From Paludibacteraceae bacterium (lineage in GTDB: Bacteria; Bacteroidota; Bacteroidia; Bacteroidales; Paludibacteraceae), in NCBI GenBank assembly GCA_024401495.1, contig JAKSKW010000006.1, positions 31,822-95,821 on the forward strand: a stretch of 64,000 bases of DNA, in the 5' to 3' direction. Shown here one piece after another: positions 18,623 to 27,079 of the stretch. The translations under genes were made by a program, and so were the position numbers. A model generated the notes under the pieces. That model ran no database searches, had not been told where the DNA came from, and saw nothing but the letters and a program-made list of their open reading frames with translations. How positions within the stretch are numbered: the first letter of the stretch is position 1; each line of letters begins with the position of its first letter.

Positions 18623-19627
18623 TTAATCCTCTGCCTCAAGATACTCTTTAATTGATTTTCTCTTATCTATCAAGCTTAAAACGATGAAAGTAAACACATA
18701 CAATATACAACCGTAAAGAAGTGATATAATCAAAACCCATGAAGTTGATTTTGTAATAGCAAAATCACGATTGAAATATACGCTTGTACCTTTTTTCTTC
18801 AACTCAATTTCGCAATCAAAACTCTTATTCTTCAATTTAAGGATATCATCATGGAATAGCTGACGATTACTTTCCGACACAATCATCGGACCATCAATCT
18901 GCATAGTCTTCTTTCTATTTGACTCAGAGAAATATTCCTGTCGACGTAAAGAGTCAAGCACTCCAGCCTCAGCATTATATTGATCCTTCATAGCGCTTAG
19001 CAACTCTCTGCGTGACTCATGGTTCTTTTTCACCTCTTCATTTGAAGAAAGATAGTGAATCAAACCAGATTTAAGTGTATCAACAGCAGTCAAATCAGAA
19101 ACCTCTATCTCAATCTGCAATCTATCATAAATTCTCATAACAGAAGTATCTTTCAAATATCTGTCTTTTTTATCAACTTCAGTAGGCGCTCCACTATGAC
19201 GGTCGTCAATCCAGAAATATGCATTGACTTTTTTTAATTTCGACGCGAATTCTAATCCCTCAGCAGTAGGTTTATAGTTTTCATCAACAAAACCCATATC
19301 CTGAGCTACTTTATTATAATTCTTCTTCTTGCAGAACAAGTTGAGAGATTCCAACAAGTCGTCACAAACATCAGCACTTGTGGATTTCATGAATGCCAAC
19401 GACTCAAGTGTATATTTAGTGTAATAATTTTCCATTACACATTGTGTGATTCCGACTCCAACACCAATGATAAAGGCAACTAACAAAGCGATCTTCTTTT
19501 TCCATGCGAAACGCAATACATATCTTACTTTACGTTTACACCAATTTGATGCATCCCCACATTTTGCATAAAAGGCCTTAAATAGCCATACTAAATCTAA
19601 TTCTTCATTGTTGTTTTGCTGATCCAT
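18623..19627 (-). CDS. Two-TM membrane protein with Wzz-like topology, unknown function
   Basis: A 334-residue protein with one TM helix at about 47-67 (KKIALLVAFIIGVGVGITQCV) and a second near 297-319, separated by about 230 mostly helical extracytoplasmic residues. The second helix is followed by a short basic tail (DKRKSIKEYLEAED). This N-TM, long helical loop, C-TM plan is that of polysaccharide chain-length regulators (Wzz), but I cannot see the Pro-rich TM2 motif. It lies between the EnvC-like gene and aroB in an apparent operon. The family is not recognised with confidence. Confidence 0.7.
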   Translation of the reverse strand: MDQQNNNEELDLVWLFKAFYAKCGDASNWCKRKVRYVLRFAWKKKIALLVAFIIGVGVGITQCVMENYYTKYTLESLAFMKSTSADVCDDLLESLNLFCKKKNYNKVAQDMGFVDENYKPTAEGLEFASKLKKVNAYFWIDDRHSGAPTEVDKKDRYLKDTSVMRIYDRLQIEIEVSDLTAVDTLKSGLIHYLSSNEEVKKNHESRRELLSAMKDQYNAEAGVLDSLRRQEYFSESNRKKTMQIDGPMIVSESNRQLFHDDILKLKNKSFDCEIELKKKGTSVYFNRDFAITKSTSWVLIISLLYGCILYVFTFIVLSLIDKRKSIKEYLEAED

Positions 19628-19649
19628 ATCTAAATCTGTTTATTATTAT

Positions 19650-20966
19650 TTATTGTTTCCTTTTCCAACCTTTAATCCACTCTTCTGGATTCTGCAACTC
19701 TTTCTCTCTCCAAATCTGGAAAAAAAGTGTTGTCTTATTATCATCATTCTCATCTTCATAGACGCTACCGATTCTGTCTCCAGCCATCACTTTCTGACCT
19801 TTCCTTACAAAGATCTTTGTTAGATTTGAGTAGACAGATAGATAATTTCCATGACGTACAATCACAGCAGTGTTACTTCCAGGTACTGAGAACAGCTGGG
19901 TAACCTCTCCTTCGTAGATTGCTTTCGCCACCACTCCCGCTTCAGATGTGCAATAGACGCCTTTGTTGTTAGTCTTCACATGTCTTAAAACCGGATGAAA
20001 CTGTGGTCCAAATCGTCCTGTGATGTGAGACCCTGGTAGTGGAGAAGGCAAAGTTCCTTTCGATTGTTCAAAGGCTTTATTTTCAGTTTTGACCTGATTA
20101 TTTGCTTTTTCATCGTTTTTCTTAGCCATTCGTTTTGCTGCTTCTTCTGCTTCTTTCTCAATCAACTCCTTAATTCGCTGATCAAGTTTTTCAGCCGCAG
20201 CCTGTTGTTTGGCAAGTTCGGCCGCAAACTCTTTCTCCTTATTCTTCAAAGATGCAAGCAGACGTTTCTGCTCATCCTTCTCCTCTATCAACTTCTGGTT
20301 TTCTGCCTCGCGTTCCTGAACAAGCAGAGTGGATTGCGACTTCTGCTCTGTAAGTTGAGATCTTTTGGCTACAAGATCATCTCTGTTTTGAGCAATCTCG
20401 TCGGCATGGGCTTTACGCATACTTGCGAAATCCTGAATATAACGAAATCTTCTGTATGCCTGGCTGAACGACTCTGCAGAAAGCACGAACATCAATTTAT
20501 TGTAGGACGAATTCTTGACATAGGCGTGATAAATCAAATCAACGTATTTATCCTTGTTGCTCGCATACTCAAGTTCCAACCTCAAAATATCCTTTTCAAG
20601 AGTGGTGATATTCTCCTGCAACGACTGAATCTCCTCATTCTTGTTTTGAATCAACTTGCTCCTCTCCTCAATACCCTGATCCAAGCGTGACACTTCACGC
20701 AATGCTTTCTTAGTGGAGAGCTGAGTGTTTTTAAGGCTATCCTGAGTTCTTTTCAAATCCTTCTGCACCCTCTCCTGCTCATTCTTTAGAGTGTTGATGC
20801 TTTTAGTCGTCTTTGAAGTTGTTTTGCTTTTAGACGTGGATGTTTTACTCTTTGTTGTTGTAGCCTTTTTCTGTTGGCTCCAAACAGGGATAGACGAGAC
20901 AATGCCGACGCCAACAAACAGCGTCAACATAAGTTTTACCAACGTCTTACCTCCTCCGTGAAACAT
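19650..20966 (-). CDS. EnvC-like murein hydrolase activator (degenerate LytM domain)
   Basis: Periplasmic activator of cell-wall amidases rather than an enzyme. A signal peptide (about residues 1-31) precedes a basic Ser/Thr/Lys-rich linker and a long coiled coil (about 60-295). A LytM-type domain follows at about 308-430 (LPSPLPGSHITGRFGPQFHP). The zinc motifs are lost: HxxxD is replaced by NNKGVYC and HxH by LFFQIW, the hallmark of non-catalytic EnvC/NlpD factors. The neighbours (DUF4292 lipoprotein, TPR protein, dut) form a block I recognise from Bacteroidales genomes. The partner amidase is not in this window. Confidence 0.88.
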   Translation of the reverse strand: MFHGGGKTLVKLMLTLFVGVGIVSSIPVWSQQKKATTTKSKTSTSKSKTTSKTTKSINTLKNEQERVQKDLKRTQDSLKNTQLSTKKALREVSRLDQGIEERSKLIQNKNEEIQSLQENITTLEKDILRLELEYASNKDKYVDLIYHAYVKNSSYNKLMFVLSAESFSQAYRRFRYIQDFASMRKAHADEIAQNRDDLVAKRSQLTEQKSQSTLLVQEREAENQKLIEEKDEQKRLLASLKNKEKEFAAELAKQQAAAEKLDQRIKELIEKEAEEAAKRMAKKNDEKANNQVKTENKAFEQSKGTLPSPLPGSHITGRFGPQFHPVLRHVKTNNKGVYCTSEAGVVAKAIYEGEVTQLFSVPGSNTAVIVRHGNYLSVYSNLTKIFVRKGQKVMAGDRIGSVYEDENDDNKTTLFFQIWREKELQNPEEWIKGWKRKQ

Positions 20967-20996
20967 CTTGCCTCTTGATTCTTAACCAAATTCCAA

Positions 20997-21773
20997 TTAA
21001 TAAGTTTTCAAGAACTCATCCATTGTGATTTTCTGATAAGCAGAAGGTATCTTCACCTCAAAGTTTCTATCCTTGTCAAGCTCGATATTATCCACAGTCA
21101 TTGTGATGTCACGTCTGACTGTACCCTTCTTAATCGACAAGAATGTTGTGCGAGGATAACGGATGTTCTTCACATTGAAATAGTCGGAATAACGCCACTC
21201 TGTAAAATAGTCAGCACCAATACTCAAAGAACCCGATGACAATTCCTTGCTTGAGTTGTACTCAAACTCTTGAAGCACGTTTCCTTTAGTACGCATAAGC
21301 TTTACACGTCCGTTCATCTCCGTAGCACCGAAATCAGAAGCTTTAGGGAAATAATCTTCTCCATATAAGAACAGACGGTTTGTAAGCATTGCCTCAAAAG
21401 CCTGATAATTCAATTCCATACCATTCTTACGCATCTCATCATAAGTGACAGACACAAACTTCTTATCCACGCGGTTGATCATGATGATACCCTGCTTGTT
21501 GATTGCTATTCTGAAAAATTCCATTCCAGGCAAAGGCATGATAGAACAGATAATCACACTGTCTCGCGCAATACGAATAGAGCCAGACGAATTCAACTCT
21601 GTGCCAGCAAGAGTCAATGAGAATGACATTTTATCAATACTCAAAGTCCGGAACACATCGCTTTTTGTTGAAACGCGTGCCTCCTCAGTTGTTGTTTCAG
21701 TCTTTTTAGTTTTACACGATGAAATCGAGAAGCACATCGCTAAAGCTAAAAGTATTCTTACAATTTTCTGCAT
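20997..21773 (-). CDS. DUF4292 lipoprotein
   Basis: Periplasmic lipoprotein of 258 residues. The signal peptide MQKIVRILLALAMCFSISSC ends in a lipobox with Cys20, followed by a polar linker KTKKTETTTEEA. The body (about 40-255) is beta-rich with LTLAGTELNSSGSIRIARD and PLPGMEFFRIAI, consistent with the LolA/LolB-like fold suggested for DUF4292. That makes a role in lipoprotein or lipid handling plausible but unproven. It lies 16 bases after the upstream TPR gene and 30 bases before the EnvC-like gene. Confidence 0.83.
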   Translation of the reverse strand: MQKIVRILLALAMCFSISSCKTKKTETTTEEARVSTKSDVFRTLSIDKMSFSLTLAGTELNSSGSIRIARDSVIICSIMPLPGMEFFRIAINKQGIIMINRVDKKFVSVTYDEMRKNGMELNYQAFEAMLTNRLFLYGEDYFPKASDFGATEMNGRVKLMRTKGNVLQEFEYNSSKELSSGSLSIGADYFTEWRYSDYFNVKNIRYPRTTFLSIKKGTVRRDITMTVDNIELDKDRNFEVKIPSAYQKITMDEFLKTY

Positions 21774-21789
21774 ATTAATCGAAGTTATA

Positions 21790-23547
21790 TTATTCTACAT
21801 AAACGCCCGACGTCGCCTTCTGCTGAAGCTGTGCCGACGGTTTGATTTTATTCTTTGCGCAAGTGGCAAGAGCCTTATTCCACTGCTCACGTGCCTTCAT
21901 GGTATTTCCGGTCTTATACAAGATATCACCGTAGTGCTCATACAACTCTGCATTATCCTCCCCCATCTTCGACAACGCCTGCTCAATATAAAGAAGAGAC
22001 ATCTGATAATCGCCTTTCTTGAAATAAACCCATGCGTATGTATCAAGGAAGACCGCACTGTTAGGATCGACACTGACTGTCTTTCCACTCATTCTTTCAG
22101 CCTTGTCCAAATCAATTCCCTTCACAGCAAGCATATAGGCGTAGTTGTTGAGCACCGATACTGCGTTTGGATTCAAAACGAGAGCCTCGTCATAAGCACT
22201 CATCGCCTTAACAGTGTCTCCCATCGCCATACTAATATCTCCAATCTCGCCAAGTATACCTGAAGCAAGGAAAAGATCAAGAGGTTTTGCCACTTCAGCT
22301 GCCTTACGCAAGTTTTGCTCGCCATTCACTGTGTCTCCTTTCATATAGTAGAGTCTACCCAAACGGTAAGTGAAATCAGCATTATTAGGGAAATAGCTTG
22401 TGGCTTTCTTTAGATTCTCCTCCACTGCAGTTAGATTATTATCGACAGCATACTTAAGAATCAACGTGTTCCACATATCCTCCTGATATGGATCCGCTTC
22501 CAAACTCTTTTCAATCAAAGAATAAGCCTCCTCAGTGCGATTATTAGTTGATAAGTAATCGACAAGCAAGGCATAAGTCGACGACTCATGCGGATACATG
22601 TTTATCAATTTGCGTAGACGTGGCTCTGTCACCAAATAACGCGACGTGCTGTCAAGCCAAAGAGTGGCAGGGACAGTCATCTTCTGCTCATACTCGATAT
22701 CACGGCTCTCCAACACAGGATCAAGATACTTGTCTGCCTTCTTTAGATTGCGTTTCTTAGTGATGTAGTACATACACATCTCATAACGCATCACACCACT
22801 TTCAGGCATCTTCTTCAATCCGTTCTTCAATGTCTTCTCGACATTTTTGAAATCACCAAGATACGCATAGGCATCAGCCTTAGCTTTAATATACTCTGGC
22901 TCAGCAGGATAAGCGGCGATTAGCTTATCATACTCCGCTATCGCTTTCTTCTTATCATGGAAACCTGTGATCCAATTTGCAAACTTGTATTTTGTGATGT
23001 CGATTGACATTCCTACTCTCTTCTCCAACTCATCCAACGTCTCAATAGCCTCTTTAGACTGATGATTCTCGCTGTATAAAGTGGACAGAGTCATCAAATA
23101 GTAGTTTTTATCCGGACGCAAAGCATGGAGTTTCTCAGCATAATGAATAGACTTTGGCAAATCCTTCATCTCATACGAAAGATTCATCGCCATGTCGATA
23201 TAAGAAGCCTCTGTAGAATCAAGTTTAATAGCAGTCTCAATCTCATTCAACGCATCAGAAAGACGGTTATATGTGACGTCGACACGGGCTTTCTCAAAAT
23301 GTACCTGTGGGTTCATCGGATAGATATCCTCACATTTGCCAAGACAATATAGCAAACTATCGTACTTCTGTAGCTGCTTAAAACGCAATGCTTCATAGAA
23401 ATAGTAGTCGAAAGCTGCATCGGGGCTCTTTTGGCTGTACTCTAATGTCGACTCCGTTTGCTTTAGGTCCTGCTGAACAGGTTTTGCCGCTGACACTGAA
23501 AGCGTCGAAAACAAAAGAGTGTATATGACAAATAAGTTCTTCTTCAT
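21790..23547 (-). CDS. Exported TPR protein
   Basis: A 585-residue protein with a signal peptide (MKKNLFVIYTLLFSTLSVSAA) followed by tetratricopeptide repeats across nearly the whole length. Examples are DAFDYYFYEALRFKQLQKYD, RLSDALNEIETAIKLDS, DTVKAMSAYDEALVLNPNAV, DYQMSLLYIEQALSKMGEDNAEL and YEHYGDILYKTGNTMKAREQW. It is probably a periplasmic scaffold. The ATG at 23547 is preferred over the TTG immediately before it. It is encoded directly before the DUF4292 lipoprotein, suggesting the two act together in the envelope. Confidence 0.85.
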   Translation of the reverse strand: MKKNLFVIYTLLFSTLSVSAAKPVQQDLKQTESTLEYSQKSPDAAFDYYFYEALRFKQLQKYDSLLYCLGKCEDIYPMNPQVHFEKARVDVTYNRLSDALNEIETAIKLDSTEASYIDMAMNLSYEMKDLPKSIHYAEKLHALRPDKNYYLMTLSTLYSENHQSKEAIETLDELEKRVGMSIDITKYKFANWITGFHDKKKAIAEYDKLIAAYPAEPEYIKAKADAYAYLGDFKNVEKTLKNGLKKMPESGVMRYEMCMYYITKKRNLKKADKYLDPVLESRDIEYEQKMTVPATLWLDSTSRYLVTEPRLRKLINMYPHESSTYALLVDYLSTNNRTEEAYSLIEKSLEADPYQEDMWNTLILKYAVDNNLTAVEENLKKATSYFPNNADFTYRLGRLYYMKGDTVNGEQNLRKAAEVAKPLDLFLASGILGEIGDISMAMGDTVKAMSAYDEALVLNPNAVSVLNNYAYMLAVKGIDLDKAERMSGKTVSVDPNSAVFLDTYAWVYFKKGDYQMSLLYIEQALSKMGEDNAELYEHYGDILYKTGNTMKAREQWNKALATCAKNKIKPSAQLQQKATSGVYVE

Positions 23548-23582
23548 CAATCTTGAAACTTGAAACGTAAAACTTGAAACCG

Positions 23583-24035
23583 TTAAATACCAGTATGACC
23601 AAATCCTCCAGCTCCTCTCTCGGTATCAGAAAGTTCGTTCACTTCCTTCCACGAAACTGTCTCATATCTCGCCACTACCATCTGAGCGATTCTGTCGCCA
23701 TCATTAACAGTGAAATCAACGTTGGAATGGTTTATCAAAATCACACCTATCTCACCACGGTAATCGGAATCGATTGTGCCGGGAGTGTTGAGAACTGTGA
23801 TGCCATGCTTTAGAGCCAAACCACTTCTTGGTCGCACCTGAGCCTCAAAGCCAACTGGAAGGGCGATGGAAATACCTGTCTGGATAAGGCGACGCTCACC
23901 TGGTGCTATCACAACAGGTTCTGAAATAGATGCACACAAATCAAAGCCAGCCGACCCTGATGTTGCATATTTAGGCAATTCTCTCTTGGAATCGTCTGCG
24001 GAATTGCCAACTCTCTTTATTTCAACCTCTACCAT
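23583..24035 (-). CDS. dut: dUTP diphosphatase
   Basis: Hydrolyses dUTP to dUMP and pyrophosphate, keeping uracil out of DNA and feeding thymidylate synthesis. All five trimeric dUTPase motifs are present: [41 protein letters not shown] and the C-terminal [10 protein letters not shown]. Length (150) is normal. It is the first gene of the long minus-strand run; 35 bases separate it from the TPR gene. Confidence 0.96.
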   Translation of the reverse strand: MVEVEIKRVGNSADDSKRELPKYATSGSAGFDLCASISEPVVIAPGERRLIQTGISIALPVGFEAQVRPRSGLALKHGITVLNTPGTIDSDYRGEIGVILINHSNVDFTVNDGDRIAQMVVARYETVSWKEVNELSDTERGAGGFGHTGI

Positions 24036-24263
24036 ATTGTGCTATTAAACGTTGTTTAGAAAGCGAATATAGCAATTTTTTCTGTTATTTTATATGTATA
24101 GAAAGTAAATTTTGGAATACAACAATCGTTATCAAAACAAATATAAATCGACAAGAGTTAAAATATCCATTTTCATCGGAGATTTTACTATTTTTCTGTT
24201 CAAGCATATAAATAAAGACAATTATATACGAGTTGTCCAACACACGCTATATAATCACCATTA

Positions 24264-25136
24264 TCATTTCACAAACTCAACAATAGTGTTCTCATTCTTA
24301 AAATAAGGATAACACAATTCTGGAGATGTGAATATCATATCATTATTAGCATCAACATCTAAGTATAATATAACACAATAGTTTGATACAGATTTATCTT
24401 CATATAAGTATGCAGCATCCATCAATGATAGTGCTTCAAATGTAGTCTTGTTTTTGTAAACCAAACATGGTTTGCTGTCGGTCAATGTGACTTGTTTGTT
24501 CGCAACAGTCAATTTGACAATCTTACTTGCATTTTCTATAGATGTAGAGTTTACTAAGATTGTGTAAGAGTCTTGGCTAAATCCATTAACTAACTTCTTA
24601 GTTAATCTGACTACAAATTCATCACCAGCGACAACTGACATAGTACGCACATAAGCTTCATCGGTCTTTGCGTTTTCGACAATAGTTTGAATTTTATTCT
24701 CAATGGATGATGCTCCAGCACATATATTAAAATCCTTATATAAGTTTGCTCCAATAATCAGATCCGGAATTCCATGAGCATCATCATTTACAATAGAAAC
24801 GTAATAAGAATTATATCCTATAGTGTCAGATGTTATGAAAACATCATTTTCTATTTTTCTTGAAACAATATTAGATGTTTTCAAATTACTACCATCAAAT
24901 GTGTAGCTACCTGTCTTTACCGTCAATTCCTTCGTTTTATCGTCATAGACATAAAATGAAAATGTGCTTTCTGAAAAATCCCAAATAGCTGAAATATGGG
25001 AAGTGTTATCTTCAAAATACCACTTACGAGCTATTGAAAACGGTGTATCATTTTCTTCATCTTTCTTTTCGTCTTTACAAGCACAAATAGAAACAACACA
25101 AAGCAATACAAACAATAAACCTTTTAGAATTTTCAT
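24264..25136 (-). CDS. Hypothetical lipoprotein
   Basis: 290 residues with a lipoprotein signal peptide (MKILKGLLFVLLCVVSICAC, Cys20) and an acidic linker (KDEKKDEEND) typical of surface-exported Bacteroidota lipoproteins. The first part (ARKWYFEDNTSHISAIWDFSESTFSFY) resembles lipocalin-like small lipoproteins of this phylum. The remainder is beta-rich with no recognisable motif. It lies 23 bases downstream of the smaller DUF4139 gene and looks co-transcribed with it. Confidence 0.72.
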   Translation of the reverse strand: MKILKGLLFVLLCVVSICACKDEKKDEENDTPFSIARKWYFEDNTSHISAIWDFSESTFSFYVYDDKTKELTVKTGSYTFDGSNLKTSNIVSRKIENDVFITSDTIGYNSYYVSIVNDDAHGIPDLIIGANLYKDFNICAGASSIENKIQTIVENAKTDEAYVRTMSVVAGDEFVVRLTKKLVNGFSQDSYTILVNSTSIENASKIVKLTVANKQVTLTDSKPCLVYKNKTTFEALSLMDAAYLYEDKSVSNYCVILYLDVDANNDMIFTSPELCYPYFKNENTIVEFVK

Positions 25137-25159
25137 CTTTAACTTATTAAATAAAGCAT

Positions 25160-27019
25160 TTATTCCACTGTAATATCCGATCTCTTTGATTTGACAGAGT
25201 AAGAGAATTTAAGCTCTTTCTTCTCTCCTGGCTTCAAATTAAGTTTCCAAGTAAGCTTACCCTCTGTCTCGTCGACTTCCGCTCCTCCGTTATCAACCAA
25301 TACCACTTTGATATCGTCGACTGTAGAAACTGGGAACTGATCCTCCACAGTCACCTTAACAGACACAGATTTATTATTCTTAACTGTGATCATCCATTCA
25401 CGCTCCACTTTGTCGGATGTCTTGATGAGATTCTTAGACGAGTAGGTGCGCATATCTTTTCTGTCGACAGCCAACTCCTTATCTTTACCGATTGAAAGGT
25501 TCAAAGTGTCCTCTGTCTGACGTGCATTGATGAAACTCTCTCCCATATACATATTGTTCAAGAACAATTTGACATTTCCATCGAGCAAATCCAATTTTTT
25601 CCAGTTTGGTATCGACGCTACAAGATAGACATCCTTAGATAGTTTTGGCACAGCATAGTAGTTATACTCTGCGTCGACAGAGAAATCCTTCACCACGATC
25701 TCATGGTCGGCACCGTCGGCAGGGATAGTGTTCTTTCCTCCAATCTTTGAGATAGTGTTGCGAATGACCATCTGCGGGATATTCGACTCCAAATCGCTAC
25801 CAGACACAGCTTGAGACACACTCATAATTCTATTCTGCTCAATATAGTTGGAGAAATTCTGATGGACATCAGACTCTGTCACTTCCGATCTGTTGCTCTC
25901 CATACGCACATTTTTCACCACTACATTCTTTCCTCTCACACTGCTATATGTATTGCTATAGCCAGAATAAGAGTAAGTGACACTTGCATTTACAGGCACC
26001 AACAACTCATAATAACCGTTTTCATCAGACTCTGTCTTGCGATCGCCATCACAAGTGATCAAAGCCCCCTTCAACGGACCTTTCCAGTCTCTTACCACAC
26101 CCATAACCTTGACGTATGGATTGCTATAATCAATAGTATTGAGTGATCTTCCGATATATGTACCAGAAGGCACGATATAGCGTCCTAATTCTGGTTTTTC
26201 ATTGCTCACACTCGGATCATTCTGAGAAAGAAGCAGCTGCACATTATCCCACTTCTCTTTTGTTGCCTGGCTGACGTAAGCCTTCTGCACCAAATGAAGC
26301 TTAGTGTCGTTCTTGGCAATACGAGCCTCGTAGAATGGCATCCAAGAGGCATTATCCACAAAGTAGTTGATCTCCAACTCACAATTTGATGCCGACGACG
26401 ACTCAAGTTTAACCAAAAGGAAACTCATTGGCTCCATCTGTTTGCCATATAGGAGATTCACCTTCTGCTCATTAAAAGTGAGTTCATCCTGGTACTTCTT
26501 CATACGTTTTTGATAGTCGTACTGCATCTTGATGATATCATTCAAATCATTACGCACATATGCTGCGACACCTTGCAACGTAGGAGCAGTGAAACCATTA
26601 TCTCCTCCGATATTATTGCTTTTTAAGACCAAATCACGTTCCCTGTCGAGCACTTCGCTCTTGCTCTGCAAAATATCAATTGAATCACGCAATACCGAAG
26701 CTCTCTTCGACAATGTCTCCACCTCCTTGCCAATCTGCTTCTGGCCTGGCACCTCCACGTCGTACGAGATAGAAGAGAGAGTCACATTTCCACCCTTCAC
26801 ACCCACCTGCACAGAGTTTTGCTCCAACATCGGAGTTAGCAACGGAATCTTCACCTCCGTCACTCCACTTTTAGTGTTGACGTTTGCTGTACGTTTTACC
26901 ATCGCGCCGTTGGTGTAAACCATCACCTCTTTGATTTTCGACTGAGTCTCCACAGGAGCCGCAGTAATTGTCGTGATGCCCAAAGAGAGGCATCCTGCTA
27001 TTATATTTTGTATTTTCAT
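25160..27019 (-). CDS. DUF4139/MuiA-like protein with one carboxypeptidase-like insert
   Basis: Exported protein of 619 residues (signal peptide about 1-20). Residues about 27-115 are the DUF4140 N-terminal domain (IKEVMVYTNGAMVKRTANV), followed by a coiled coil. The DUF4139 domain starts near residue 200 and ends at the C-terminus with KLNLKPGEKKELKFSYSV. Between about 300 and 375 a carboxypeptidase-D regulatory-like beta-sandwich is inserted (MGVVRDWKGPLKGALITCDG ... DENGYYELLVP). The family is named for a Myxococcus-type mucoidy inhibitor, but its biochemical role is unknown. It is a paralogue of the next upstream gene, from which it differs mainly by lacking the plug insert. Confidence 0.85.
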   Translation of the reverse strand: MKIQNIIAGCLSLGITTITAAPVETQSKIKEVMVYTNGAMVKRTANVNTKSGVTEVKIPLLTPMLEQNSVQVGVKGGNVTLSSISYDVEVPGQKQIGKEVETLSKRASVLRDSIDILQSKSEVLDRERDLVLKSNNIGGDNGFTAPTLQGVAAYVRNDLNDIIKMQYDYQKRMKKYQDELTFNEQKVNLLYGKQMEPMSFLLVKLESSSASNCELEINYFVDNASWMPFYEARIAKNDTKLHLVQKAYVSQATKEKWDNVQLLLSQNDPSVSNEKPELGRYIVPSGTYIGRSLNTIDYSNPYVKVMGVVRDWKGPLKGALITCDGDRKTESDENGYYELLVPVNASVTYSYSGYSNTYSSVRGKNVVVKNVRMESNRSEVTESDVHQNFSNYIEQNRIMSVSQAVSGSDLESNIPQMVIRNTISKIGGKNTIPADGADHEIVVKDFSVDAEYNYYAVPKLSKDVYLVASIPNWKKLDLLDGNVKLFLNNMYMGESFINARQTEDTLNLSIGKDKELAVDRKDMRTYSSKNLIKTSDKVEREWMITVKNNKSVSVKVTVEDQFPVSTVDDIKVVLVDNGGAEVDETEGKLTWKLNLKPGEKKELKFSYSVKSKRSDITVE

Positions 27020-27042
27020 ACGCTTTTATTTATATCTGTGTA

Positions 27043-27062
27043 AGACGGGGCATGCCCCGTCT
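27043..27062. repeat. Perfect 20 bp palindrome, dispersed GTAGAGACG-type repeat
   Basis: AGACGGGGCATGCCCCGTCT is a perfect palindrome between two DUF4139 genes, followed by TCTAC and an AATTACGAATTA tract. The same palindrome occurs at 59895-59914 and a relative at 61071. It may fold in RNA and could lower read-through between the two genes. Confidence 0.75.
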
Positions 27063-27079
27063 CTACGAATTACGAATTA

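Noticed and set aside
19650..20966. Active M23 peptidase call for the EnvC-like protein
   Set aside because: Both zinc motifs are lost, so it is described as an activator.
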